This document shows, one piece after another, positions 8,653-17,418 of a DNA stretch of 54,291 nt (the stretch's first letter is position 1; each line of letters opens with the position of its first letter). The stretch is from Candidatus Poribacteria bacterium (lineage in GTDB: Bacteria > Poribacteria > WGA-4E > WGA-3G): positions 1 to 54,291 of the forward strand of contig PYIY01000081.1 of assembly GCA_003635195.1 (NCBI GenBank), written 5' to 3'. The notes beneath the pieces are model-generated. The model ran no database searches. It saw only the letters and a program-made list of their open reading frames with translations, and was not told the DNA's origin. The translations under genes and the position numbers were made by a program.

Positions 8653-9039
8653 ATGGACAGGTTGGCAAAACAACCAAAACTCCTCAAGAAACATGGTAAC
8701 GCCTTTCAAATAGAGTGGAAGGACGGGCATGCGAGTTGGTATCCGTATACCTATCTCCGGCAGATGTGTCCGTGTGCTGAATGTTCTATTGTTCGGCATA
8801 AAGGTAGGGATGTCCATTCCCTCTTTGCACCGCAAGGCGACGGAGATATAACGCTCATTGAGGTCTCAGACGATATTCAACCGCTTGATGTTCAGTTAGT
8901 CGGTCGCTACGCGCTCCAGTTCAGTTGGAACGATGGACACGACACCGGCATCTACCCGTTTGAAGTGCTGCGCGAGACGTGTCCGTGTCCAGAATGCGCG
9001 CCATTACCACCTATTCAAATTGAGGAAAAAGTTGAGTAA
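8653..9039 (+). CDS. DUF971 (GBBH-like N-terminal domain) protein
   Basis: 128 residues matching the DUF971/gamma-butyrobetaine-hydroxylase-like N-terminal family, which is often encoded beside Fe-S carrier genes and is thought to bind metal. The protein is two matching halves: EWKDGHASWYP, then LR and CPCAEC (Cys39, 41, 44), and SWNDGHDTGIYP, then LR and CPCPEC (Cys110, 112, 115). Here both halves keep a full three-cysteine cluster. The stop overlaps the rhodanese start by one base. The molecular function is not established; the location suggests Fe-S or sulfur metabolism. Confidence 0.85.
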   Translation: MDRLAKQPKLLKKHGNAFQIEWKDGHASWYPYTYLRQMCPCAECSIVRHKGRDVHSLFAPQGDGDITLIEVSDDIQPLDVQLVGRYALQFSWNDGHDTGIYPFEVLRETCPCPECAPLPPIQIEEKVE

Positions 9040-9368
9040 TGCAGAAAGAAATCCCTGAAATTTCCGCACAAACGTTGAAACAGAAACTGGACGAAAATGA
9101 ATCTATCTTGTTATTGGATGTTCGCGAACCGAGCGAATACGACATTGTCCATCTTGAAGATGCGCGATTAATCCCCCTCAACACATTGCCGCATCACATA
9201 GATAGTCTTCCTTCAGACCAAGAGATTATTGTCTATTGCCATCATGGACAACGTAGCCTCTATGCCGTCGCCTATCTGCAACAAAACGGGTTTACGGCTG
9301 CAAAGAACCTCATCGGCGGGATTGACCAGTGGGCAGCTGAGATTGATCCAACCTTACAGAGATATTAA
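9039..9368 (+). CDS. Single-domain rhodanese sulfurtransferase
   Basis: 109 residues. Rhodaneses carry sulfane sulfur as a cysteine persulfide. The N-terminal CH2-type motif reads LLLDVREPSEY, and the active-site loop is CHHGQRS (Cys67, Arg72), the six-residue loop of sulfur-transferring rhodaneses. The C-terminal GGIDQWA motif is present. There is no signal peptide, so it acts in the cytoplasm. It is coupled to the DUF971 gene by overlapping stop and start, and is likely to move sulfur within the suf system. Confidence 0.93.
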   Translation: MQKEIPEISAQTLKQKLDENESILLLDVREPSEYDIVHLEDARLIPLNTLPHHIDSLPSDQEIIVYCHHGQRSLYAVAYLQQNGFTAAKNLIGGIDQWAAEIDPTLQRY

Positions 9369-9551
9369 ATTGCAGTGATATTAAATTGCAGTCAGTAAAA
9401 CAGCCTCTTACGGTAGGAACGACCTGTGCTCGCGATCCTAAACTGACGTTAGTATTGAAAGCATAGCCTGAAACGAAGTGGAAGGCGGATTTATGAATGG
9501 GACTTTCAAAATTCCATCTCACCCGCCGTAACCGCAAGGAAAATTAAAATC

Positions 9552-9728
9552 ATGATCGTTGAATTTGAAAATCGTTCTGGTGAAATGGAACAAGCCGACA
9601 TGGAAATTGACGAACCGTGCCCTATCTGTTGTGGTATGCTTTTCCCTGTTGTGGAATCGAAACCAGAGAGCGGATACCGCTGCAGCAGCTGTGGACTCGT
9701 TTTTGCGCCTGTCGAAGAAGATGAGTAA
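9552..9728 (+). CDS. Small zinc-ribbon protein (58 residues)
   Basis: A short reading frame beginning MIVEFENRSGEMEQADM, with two paired cysteine knuckles, CPIC (Cys23, Cys26) and CSSC (Cys44, Cys47), typical of a treble-clef or zinc-ribbon fold. AAGGA (9536-9540) precedes the ATG. The ending EEDE is acidic. It is last in the suf series, 183 bases after the rhodanese. Function is unknown; the knuckles could hold zinc, or the protein could be a metal-cluster accessory. Called from motif and ribosome site alone. Confidence 0.6.
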   Translation: MIVEFENRSGEMEQADMEIDEPCPICCGMLFPVVESKPESGYRCSSCGLVFAPVEEDE

Positions 9729-10107
9729 ACGTATCGTTGCCAAAGCGTCGAAGCAGAAGTCCGTGATCTGTTAGAATACAGCGAACCCGTTGAAATATCT
9801 CGTACCACCGAGTATTCCTGCGATGTTTAACTAAACCTCTCTAACAAAGCAAATATGCCGCTGATGAACCGTATCAATGTGTTTTCAATTTGATACAGTT
9901 CCCTAAATATCCCTTCCCTATTGTGTTGAATAACACACATTTTCCCAAATTATCTGTCCATTTTATTCGCATTTCTGCGTTGGTATGATTCTTGCTTATT
10001 ATTTCATAATATTTGCGTTAAGTTACCACCTTTCTCCTGAGAATTGTGTGGATTCAGAGAGGATTTCTTCTCTTGATACGCACATCTTTAAAAAGTGGAG
10101 ACTTCCC
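9729..10107. other. Intergenic region before the first WD40 gene
   Basis: No gene seen. It contains two perfect small inverted repeats: GTATCAA (9871-9877) with TTGATAC (9890-9896), and TGTGTT (9922-9927) with AACACA (9932-9937). Neither is followed by a T run. An extended -10 element, TGGTATGAT (9981-9989), is a possible promoter without a clear -35 box. The last 40 bases match the leader of the second WD40 gene. Confidence 0.6.
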
Positions 10108-12978
10108 ATGAAAGCAAAGTTGTTTTCGATTTTTTTGGCATTTATTCTGATTTCAACGCTGTCCTTACCGAAAACCTTCTCCGAGTATGAGGGTTACATG
10201 CAATTAGGTCTACTTGAGGGGGCGAAAGCGCGTCTCGGTAAAGGCTGGATAAACGATATCGCAGATACCGTGCTTGCCTACACCCCAGATGGCTCCCGCC
10301 TTGCTGTGGCGAGTAGTGTCGGTATTTGGATTTATGACGTGGAGACGGGTAAAGCACTTGACCTGATCGTAGGACATACGGATGTGGTCAATAGCGTAGC
10401 CTTCAGCCCGGATGGGCAGACGATTGTTAGCGGAAGCGGCGACAAGACGCTGCGATTATGGAATGCGAACACGGGCGATCCCATTCGTACATTTATAGGG
10501 CATGCGGAGGAGGTCAAGAGCGTAGCCCTTAGTCCGGATGGAGAAACTATTGTGAGCGGGAGTGAGGACAGGACGGTGCGTTTATGGGATGCGAATACGG
10601 GCGACCTCATCCGCACACTCACAGGACATAAAGGTTGGATCCGTAGCGTGGCGTTTTCGCCCGATGGAGAAACTATTGTGAGTGGGAGTGAGGACAGGAC
10701 GGTGCGTTTATGGGATACGAACACCGGCGACCTCATCCGCACACTCACAGGACATAAAGGTTCAATCTATAGCGTGGCGTTTTCGCCCGATGGAGAAACT
10801 ATTGTGAGCGGAGGTCAGAATCCTTCGACGGTCCATTTATGGGATGTAGACACGGGTGCTCTCATCCGCACACTCAAGGGACATCTGAGTTCGGTTGAGA
10901 GCGTGGCGTTTTCGCCCGATGGAGAGCGTATTGTGAGTGGGGGTGGTGACGACGCGGTGCGTTTATGGGATGCGAATACGGGCAATCTCATCCGTACATT
11001 CACGGAGGATATGCGTTCGGTCTATAGCGTGGCGTTTTCGCCCGATGGAAAAACTATCGCCACTCACAGTCAGGACGACACGCTCCTTATATTGAATTCA
11101 CAGATGGGACGAACTACCTATCCTGGTATTCTGAAGGATACAGTGCGTTTACGAGATGTAGATACGGGCGACCTCATCCACACATTCACAGGGCATACGA
11201 GTTCGGTCTATAGCGTAGCGTTTTCTCCGGATGGAAAGACGCTCGTTAGCGGAAACTCGGACAATACGATGCGTTTATGGGATGCGAAGACGGGCGACCT
11301 CATCCGCACACTCACAGAACACACGGATCAGGTCAATAGCGTAGCGTTTTCCCCCGATGGAAAAACTATCGTTAGCGAAAGTAATGGTATGATTCGTTTA
11401 TGGGATGCGAACACAGGCAGCCTCGTCCGCACACCCCCAGGGCATGCGCATTTGGTCAGTAGCGTAGCGTTTTCTCCGGATGGAAAGACGCTCGTTGCCG
11501 GAAGGGGCGGTGGGATCTGGTTATGGGATACGGACACGGGCGACATCATCCGAACACGCACGGGACATGTGAGTTCGGTCAATAGTGTGGCGTTTTCACC
11601 TGATGGACAGATTATCGTTGGCGGGGGTTATGACAAGAGACTCTATTTATGGGATGCGAATACGGGCAATCTCATACGCGCATTCAAGCGACATATGGGG
11701 CCAATTAGGGGTGTATCGTCCATGGGGCATATGGGTTCAATCAAGTGTGTGAGGTTTAGCCCGGATGGAGAGAGAATTGTTAGCGGGAGTGAGGATAATA
11801 CGATGCGTTTATGGGATGCAAGCACGGGTGAGCTCCTCCGCACATTCGTACATAAGGGTTCGGTTGAGAACGTATCGTTTTCACCCGATGGACAGACTGT
11901 CGTTAGCAATAGTTGGTACCATACAATCTATCTATGGGATGTGAGCACGGGCGAGCTCCTCCGCACATTCAAGGGGCATACGGGTCATGTCAAGAGCGTT
12001 GGGTTTTCATCCGATGGACAGACTGTCGTGAGTGGGAGCGATGACAAGACGCTCCGGTTATGGGAAGCAGACACGGGCGCCCTCATTCAAACAATCACAG
12101 GGCATACGGATTCAGTCAAGAGCGTTGGGTTTTCTTCCAATGGAGAGAGGCTCGTGAGTGGGAGTGCTGACAAGACGCTCCGGTTATGGGAAGCAGACAC
12201 GGGCACCCTCATCCACACATTCACCGGACATACGGATTCAGTCAAGAGCGTTGGGTTTTCACCTGATGGACAGACTATTGTGAGTGGGAGTGCTGACAAG
12301 ACGCTCCGGTTATGGGACGCGAACACTGGCAACCCTATTCGCACATTCAGAGGGCATGCCTATGGGGTTGATAGTGTATCGTTTTCTCCCGATGGCGAGA
12401 CACTTGTTAGCAGTGGGCGTCGCGACACGATGTTCCATTTATGGGATACGAGCACGGGTACCCTCATCCGTACAATCACAGGGCATTCGGGTTCGGTCAA
12501 TAGCGTAGGCTTTAGTCCGGATGGCGAGACTATCGTTAGCGGAAGTTATGACGAGACGATCATATTATGGAATGCAAACACCCTCAACTTTATCCGCACA
12601 CTCAGGGGGCATACATATTCGGTCCGTAGCGTATCATTTTCACCGGATGGCGAGACACTCATTAGCGGGAGTCATGACAATACGCTCCGGTTATGGAATG
12701 CGAAGACGGGCACCCTCATCCGCACATTCACGGAGCACACGGGTCCGGTCCTTAGCGTAGCGTTTAGTCCGGATGGCGAGACGCTCGTTAGCGGGAGTGC
12801 TGACAATACGGTGCGGTTATGGGATACGAACACTGGCGACATCGTGCGTACATTCACGGGGCATACGAGTTTGGTTTATGGCGTGGCATTTTCCCCTGAT
12901 GGCAAGACTGTCATTAGCGGGTGTCATGACGGTACAGTGCTGTTGTGGGAACTCACACCAGCACCGGTCTTCCAATGA
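10108..12978 (+). CDS. Giant secreted WD40 protein, 21 blades (paralogue 1)
   Basis: A 956-residue exported beta-propeller protein; WD40 propellers are binding platforms and rarely enzymes. The start is ATG at 10108, with GGAG seven bases upstream; the open frame further 5' lacks a ribosome site. A signal peptide (KAKLFSIFLAFILISTLSLP) is followed by LPEGAKAR-like LLEGAKARLGKGW. I count 21 WD units of about 42 residues, from TPDGSRLAVASS (degenerate blade 1, ending IYDVETG) to CHDGTVLLWEL at the C-terminus. 21 fits three seven-bladed propellers. Neighbouring units are nearly identical in DNA (126-base period), for example blades 3 and 4. Unit 7 carries an insertion (NSQMGRTTYPGILKD). No other domain is seen. 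The binding partner is unknown. Confidence 0.92.
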   Translation: MKAKLFSIFLAFILISTLSLPKTFSEYEGYMQLGLLEGAKARLGKGWINDIADTVLAYTPDGSRLAVASSVGIWIYDVETGKALDLIVGHTDVVNSVAFSPDGQTIVSGSGDKTLRLWNANTGDPIRTFIGHAEEVKSVALSPDGETIVSGSEDRTVRLWDANTGDLIRTLTGHKGWIRSVAFSPDGETIVSGSEDRTVRLWDTNTGDLIRTLTGHKGSIYSVAFSPDGETIVSGGQNPSTVHLWDVDTGALIRTLKGHLSSVESVAFSPDGERIVSGGGDDAVRLWDANTGNLIRTFTEDMRSVYSVAFSPDGKTIATHSQDDTLLILNSQMGRTTYPGILKDTVRLRDVDTGDLIHTFTGHTSSVYSVAFSPDGKTLVSGNSDNTMRLWDAKTGDLIRTLTEHTDQVNSVAFSPDGKTIVSESNGMIRLWDANTGSLVRTPPGHAHLVSSVAFSPDGKTLVAGRGGGIWLWDTDTGDIIRTRTGHVSSVNSVAFSPDGQIIVGGGYDKRLYLWDANTGNLIRAFKRHMGPIRGVSSMGHMGSIKCVRFSPDGERIVSGSEDNTMRLWDASTGELLRTFVHKGSVENVSFSPDGQTVVSNSWYHTIYLWDVSTGELLRTFKGHTGHVKSVGFSSDGQTVVSGSDDKTLRLWEADTGALIQTITGHTDSVKSVGFSSNGERLVSGSADKTLRLWEADTGTLIHTFTGHTDSVKSVGFSPDGQTIVSGSADKTLRLWDANTGNPIRTFRGHAYGVDSVSFSPDGETLVSSGRRDTMFHLWDTSTGTLIRTITGHSGSVNSVGFSPDGETIVSGSYDETIILWNANTLNFIRTLRGHTYSVRSVSFSPDGETLISGSHDNTLRLWNAKTGTLIRTFTEHTGPVLSVAFSPDGETLVSGSADNTVRLWDTNTGDIVRTFTGHTSLVYGVAFSPDGKTVISGCHDGTVLLWELTPAPVFQ
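10381..12950 (+). repeat. 126-bp WD40 repeat tract in paralogue 1
   Basis: About 20 consecutive units with an exact 126-base step in the well-conserved part: equivalent SPDG codons lie at 10405, 10531, 10657 and 10783. Units share stretches such as GTGCGTTTATGGGATGCGAA. This kind of tract is prone to recombination, so copy number may vary between strains. Confidence 0.85.
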
Positions 12979-13350
12979 ATTTCATCTAACTGTCCTGATG
13001 TTGTCTGAATCGCGAATTGTCGCGGGTGAAGCAGATTGCACAAAGTTCATAGTAAAATTCACAATTATTTAAAACTCGTCATAAATTCCACCACCGCTAT
13101 CAGAACAACGTCTTGATAGCAGGGCAGAGGGTTTATGCGTTTCTAACACGGTTCAGAACAAACACCTCAACCAAAAAATCAGGGACGTATCTTGGGTAAC
13201 CTTCTTTCAATAATGTGCAAGTATGATTTTCGAGAGAGACGGCTTGCCCCTCCATAAAACAGACCCTAAAAAGCGTTAGAAAACATTCTCCAACATATCA
13301 CCGATTTCCTGAGATTTGATACGTCCATCCTTAAAAAGAGGAGACTTCCC
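12979..13350. other. Intergenic region between the two WD40 genes
   Basis: No credible gene. A weak inverted repeat (CTATCA with TGATAG near 13100) is present. The last 38 bases before the second ATG (about 13313-13350) match the leader of the first WD40 gene at all but a handful of positions, including the run TTAAAAAG and GGAGACTTCCC, so the duplication included the translation start region. Confidence 0.6.
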
Positions 13351-16152
13351 ATGAAAGCAAAGTTGTTTTCGATTTTTTTGGCATTTATTTTGATTTTAAT
13401 GCTGTCCTTACCCAAAACCTTCGCCGAGTATGAGGGTTATATGCAACTAAGTTTACCTGAGGGTGCCAAAGCGCGTCTCGGTAAAGGCTGGATAAGCGAA
13501 ACCGCGTACGCCGCGATTGCCTACGCCCCCGATGGTGCCCGCCTCGCTGTAGCGAGTAATATCGGTATTTGGCTTTATGACGTGGAGACCGGTGAAGCAC
13601 TCGACCTACTCGTAGGGCATAAGTATGCGGTCAATAGCGTAGCCTTTAGTCCGGATGGGCAGACGATCGTTAGCGGAAGTGGAGACAAGACGCTCCGATT
13701 ATGGAATGCGAACACCGGCAATCCCATTCGTACATTCACGGGGCATACGAATTCAGTCAATAGCGTTGCGTTTAGTCCAGATGGAGCGACCATCGTTAGT
13801 GGAAGTGGAGACAAGACGCTCCGGTTATGGGATACGACCACCGGCGAACTCGTCCGTATATTCACAGGACATAAGGCTTCGGTCAGTCGTGTGGCATTTA
13901 GCCCGGACGGAGAGACCATCGTTAGCAGCAGTTGGGACAGGATGGTGCGTTTATGGGATGCTGAGACCGGCAAACGCCTCCACACACTCATGGAGCATAC
14001 GTATTCGGTTAAAAGCGTGGTGTTTTCGCCCGATGGTGAGACTATCATTAGTGGGAGTTGGGACAGGACGATGTGTCTATGGGATGCTGAGACCGGTACC
14101 CTCATCTACACATTCACAGGACATGTGGATTCGGTGAATAGTGTCGCGTTTTCGCCGGATGGACGAACAATCGTTAGCGGCAGTAGCGACAAGACAATCC
14201 GGTTATGGAATGTGAACACCCGCGCCATCATTGACACACTCAGCGAGCATACAGGTTGGATCCTTAGCGTGGCGTTTTCGCCGGATGGACGAACAATCGC
14301 TACTCGGAGTCAGGACGGTACGGTGCGTTTATGGGATGTGAACACGGGCAAACTCCTCCGAACATTCAGGGAGGATATGAGTCCGGTCCTTAGCGTGGCT
14401 TTTTCACCGGATGGACAAACGATCGCTATTGGTAGCAAGGACAAGACAGTTCAGTTACGGGATGCCACCACGGGCAAACTTCTCCGAACACTCATAGGGC
14501 ATGTAGATTGGGTCGAGAATGTTGCGTTTTCACCCGATGGGCAAACGATCGTTAGCGCGAGTCGGAACGATACACTCCGTTTATGGGATGTGGACACGGG
14601 CAACCTCCTCCGAACACGCTCCGGATATCCGAGTTCAATTGAGAGCATAGCGTTTTCGCCCGATGGACAGGCACTCATTAGTGGCGGTTGGGACGGCACT
14701 CTCCGTTTATGGGATGCGAACACCGGTAACCCCATTCACACACGTGAGGGGTATAAGGGTTCGATTGGTAGTGTTTCGTTTTCGCCCGATGGACAAACGA
14801 TCCTTGGCGCGAGCTGGGACAGAACGGTGCGTTTATGGGATGCGAACACTGGCAACATCATCCGCACATTCATAGGACATACGGATGGGGTCAATAGCGT
14901 GGCGTTTTCACCCAATGGACGAACGATCGTTAGCGGCGGTAGTGACGATACACTCCGTTTATGGGATGTAGATACTGGCAACCTCATTCAAACACTCACA
15001 AAGTATACAAATTCGGTCGATAGCGTAGCGTTTTCACCGGATGGTGAGACATTCGTTAGCGCAGGGGGTGGTTACGGCGACAGTGCCCTCCGTTTATGGG
15101 ATGTAAATACGGGCAAACGCATCCAAACACTTGTAAAGAATACGTATTTGATCAAGAGCGTAGCCTTTTCGCCGGATGGAGAAACTATTGTTACTGGGGA
15201 GGATGGATCCGGCAGGGGTATCCTCCGTTTATGGGATGTGAACACGGGCGACCGCCTCCGAACACTTACAGGGCATAAAAGTGCGGTCAATAGTGTAGCG
15301 TTTCCACCGGATGGAGAGACTATCGTTAGTGGGAGTAGTGACAATACGCTCCGTTTATGGGATGCGAACACCGGCAAACTCCTCCGCACATTCACAGAAC
15401 ATGCGGGTGGCGTTGGTAGTGTAGCGTTTTCGTCTGATGGTGAGACTATCGTTAGCGGTAGTTACGATAAGACGGTGCGTTTATGGGATGTGACCACGGG
15501 TGACCTCGTCCGCACATTCACGGGGCATACGGATGGAGTTCGTAGCGTTGCGTTTTCGCCAGATGGGGAAATTATCGTGAGCAGTGGTTGGGACAATACG
15601 CTCCGTTTATGGGAAACGACCACCGGCAAACTCCTCCGCACATTCACGGGACATACAAGTAGGATCCGTAGCGTATCGTTTTCGTCTGATGGCGAGACTA
15701 TCGTGAGCAGCGGTTGGGACCATACACTCCGGTTATGGGAGGCAGACACTGTCACCCTCCTCCATACACTCACAGGACACACGGATTGGGTCAATAGCGT
15801 CGCACTTTCGCCGGATGGGCAGACGCTCGTTAGCGGCAGTCGGGACAATACGGTGCGTTTGTGGGATGCGAACACGGGCAACCCGATCCGCACACTCACA
15901 GGCCATACGGATTGGGTCAATAGCGTGGCGTTTTCGCCCGATGGAGAGATCTTCGCGACGGGGAGCCAGGACCGTACGGTGCGTTTATGGGATGCGAACA
16001 CCGCCAACCGCCTCCGCGTCCGCACATTCACGGGGCATACGGGTGGTGTCAATAGCGTGGCGTTTTCGCCAGATGGACAGACGCTCATTACTGGCAGTCC
16101 GGACGGCACAGTGTTGTTGTGGGAGCTCACACCGGGAACCGTCTTTGAATGA
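13351..16152 (+). CDS. Giant secreted WD40 protein, 21 blades (paralogue 2)
   Basis: A 933-residue tandem paralogue of the preceding gene, also exported: signal peptide KAKLFSIFLAFILILMLSLP, then LPEGAKARLGKGW. GAGGAG lies seven bases before the ATG. I again count 21 WD units, from APDGARLAVASN to SPDGTVLLWEL. Most units are 42 residues; units 13 and 14 carry short Gly-rich insertions (GGGYGD and GEDGSGRG) in the same loop. The first blade is degenerate in both paralogues and retains IGIWLYDVETG. Blade sequences differ from paralogue 1, so binding specificity may differ. The internal DNA similarity again suggests ongoing repeat exchange. Confidence 0.92.
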   Translation: MKAKLFSIFLAFILILMLSLPKTFAEYEGYMQLSLPEGAKARLGKGWISETAYAAIAYAPDGARLAVASNIGIWLYDVETGEALDLLVGHKYAVNSVAFSPDGQTIVSGSGDKTLRLWNANTGNPIRTFTGHTNSVNSVAFSPDGATIVSGSGDKTLRLWDTTTGELVRIFTGHKASVSRVAFSPDGETIVSSSWDRMVRLWDAETGKRLHTLMEHTYSVKSVVFSPDGETIISGSWDRTMCLWDAETGTLIYTFTGHVDSVNSVAFSPDGRTIVSGSSDKTIRLWNVNTRAIIDTLSEHTGWILSVAFSPDGRTIATRSQDGTVRLWDVNTGKLLRTFREDMSPVLSVAFSPDGQTIAIGSKDKTVQLRDATTGKLLRTLIGHVDWVENVAFSPDGQTIVSASRNDTLRLWDVDTGNLLRTRSGYPSSIESIAFSPDGQALISGGWDGTLRLWDANTGNPIHTREGYKGSIGSVSFSPDGQTILGASWDRTVRLWDANTGNIIRTFIGHTDGVNSVAFSPNGRTIVSGGSDDTLRLWDVDTGNLIQTLTKYTNSVDSVAFSPDGETFVSAGGGYGDSALRLWDVNTGKRIQTLVKNTYLIKSVAFSPDGETIVTGEDGSGRGILRLWDVNTGDRLRTLTGHKSAVNSVAFPPDGETIVSGSSDNTLRLWDANTGKLLRTFTEHAGGVGSVAFSSDGETIVSGSYDKTVRLWDVTTGDLVRTFTGHTDGVRSVAFSPDGEIIVSSGWDNTLRLWETTTGKLLRTFTGHTSRIRSVSFSSDGETIVSSGWDHTLRLWEADTVTLLHTLTGHTDWVNSVALSPDGQTLVSGSRDNTVRLWDANTGNPIRTLTGHTDWVNSVAFSPDGEIFATGSQDRTVRLWDANTANRLRVRTFTGHTGGVNSVAFSPDGQTLITGSPDGTVLLWELTPGTVFE
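13630..16130 (+). repeat. 126-bp WD40 repeat tract in paralogue 2
   Basis: About 20 consecutive WD40-coding units with a mostly 126-base step. Recurring DNA words include CTCCGTTTATGGGATG and GCGTTTTCGCC. It produces long antisense open frames that are artefacts of the repeat. Confidence 0.8.
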
Positions 16153-16295
16153 ATTTCATGAGAATAGTTGTCAGTTGTGTTTTCTAAATGCTGTAGGAGC
16201 CGTTCAATGAGGTTTATAATAAAACCGAAAATAAGTTGACCCTTTAACAAAAAACAACATGTAACATCAGATAGGTCAAATCGGAGACAACAACC

Positions 16296-17378
16296 ATGAA
16301 GCTATATCTTCAAACCACACTTTTAGTATTTTATATTTTGCTGCTACTCAGTGCTTTTTCTATCGTGAATGCGGATACCTCTAAAACGACAAATTCTAAG
16401 ATCCGGTATCAACGATATTCTTGGCGTGAGGGTGGAAAGTATCACCGTTTTTTCCCTGCCACCGCACCGGAAGGACTCTCTTACAACACCCAACTGAAAG
16501 CCACCGCCAATATTGATGACACCCCCGAGAGAGAGTCCGTTGTTTTAATGCTGCTTGATGTTCCTACAACGCAGTACTACCCATTCGCCGGCAAGTGGGT
16601 CCAAGCATTTCTCTTGATCGCTGATGAGACCGAGGCAGGCGTGTTGAAGAAAAAAGCCTTTTTCAAACTTTTTGATTCCGGGACGCATGCGTTGGAAGTG
16701 CCAACCGCGAAATCTATTGAACTTCAGAGTCCCGCATTCGTCTTTACCGAACCACCGAAAGATGCTCTTAAATCTCGTGCTGCCGCCTTTAGACTCGTTG
16801 ATTTGACGGGCGATGGCACTTTAGATATCTGGGTTGAATTCGGCTATGCTGTTGCCGTGATTTCGTTTCAAGATGGCGAGTTCAAGGTAGTCTTCAGCTG
16901 CTACACGGTTCCCGGACTTTTGCCTGATGCTGAGTACGTTGACTTGGATAATAATGGCACCTGCGAAATCAAGATACCTTATAGCATACCTGTTGACGAG
17001 GTTCCTGGCGCACCTAACCTGCCATGGGTGAGTCTCTATGAATGGGATGGCACCGATTATGTCTTGAACAACGAAAGATTCTATGCCGAGAATGACGAGT
17101 TTCTCATTCGCCTATTGAACGAGTATAATTATATGCTGCTTCGACACGGAAGTATTATCAACCTGTGCGAAACATACAAATTCTATTTAGGGTTGGTACA
17201 CTACTATCGTCAGAGCGAAATAAGTTTCTCGAGCGTGGCAAACGAGTTAATACGCCACCATGATTATGGTCAGGACGGAATGCCATCAGAATTACAGTGG
17301 ATCCTTGAACATGGAAAGGATGAAGATTACATTCAAGCCATAAAATCTATATGGAAATCACCACCGCCGCAAAAATGA
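16296..17378 (+). CDS. Secreted calcium-loop protein, paralogue 1 of 4
   Basis: A 360-residue exported protein of a family I do not recognise by name. The signal peptide is hydrophobic (LLVFYILLLLSAFSIVNA). Conserved in all four tandem copies are YHRFFPATAPEG near the N-terminus, ANIDDTPE, a lysine-rich KKKAFFKLFDS segment, and two metal-loop-like motifs: DLTGDGTLD (Asp169 to Asp177) and DLDNNGTCE (from Asp216). These resemble the DxDxDG calcium loops of VCBS/FG-GAP repeats. The C-terminal 100 residues are helical with a TPR-like feel. Codons end 40 bases before the next copy, so the four are likely one operon. GGAGA precedes the ATG. Function unknown; a surface or periplasmic role is inferred. 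Confidence 0.85.
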   Translation: MKLYLQTTLLVFYILLLLSAFSIVNADTSKTTNSKIRYQRYSWREGGKYHRFFPATAPEGLSYNTQLKATANIDDTPERESVVLMLLDVPTTQYYPFAGKWVQAFLLIADETEAGVLKKKAFFKLFDSGTHALEVPTAKSIELQSPAFVFTEPPKDALKSRAAAFRLVDLTGDGTLDIWVEFGYAVAVISFQDGEFKVVFSCYTVPGLLPDAEYVDLDNNGTCEIKIPYSIPVDEVPGAPNLPWVSLYEWDGTDYVLNNERFYAENDEFLIRLLNEYNYMLLRHGSIINLCETYKFYLGLVHYYRQSEISFSSVANELIRHHDYGQDGMPSELQWILEHGKDEDYIQAIKSIWKSPPPQK

Positions 17379-17418
17379 AAACAATCTGACATCAGACAAC
17401 CGAATCGGAGAGAAAAAC

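Noticed and set aside
10381..16130. Long arrays of regular repeats as a possible CRISPR or satellite array
   Set aside because: The units are in-frame protein-coding WD40 repeats of 126 bases without unique spacers.
15462..16250. 262-residue minus-strand frame over the second WD40 gene, and similar antisense frames over both WD40 genes
   Set aside because: They are mirror images of the WD40 repeat DNA. Repeats of words like SPSGENATLL arise from the antisense of the SPDG codons; there is no ribosome site and no family match.
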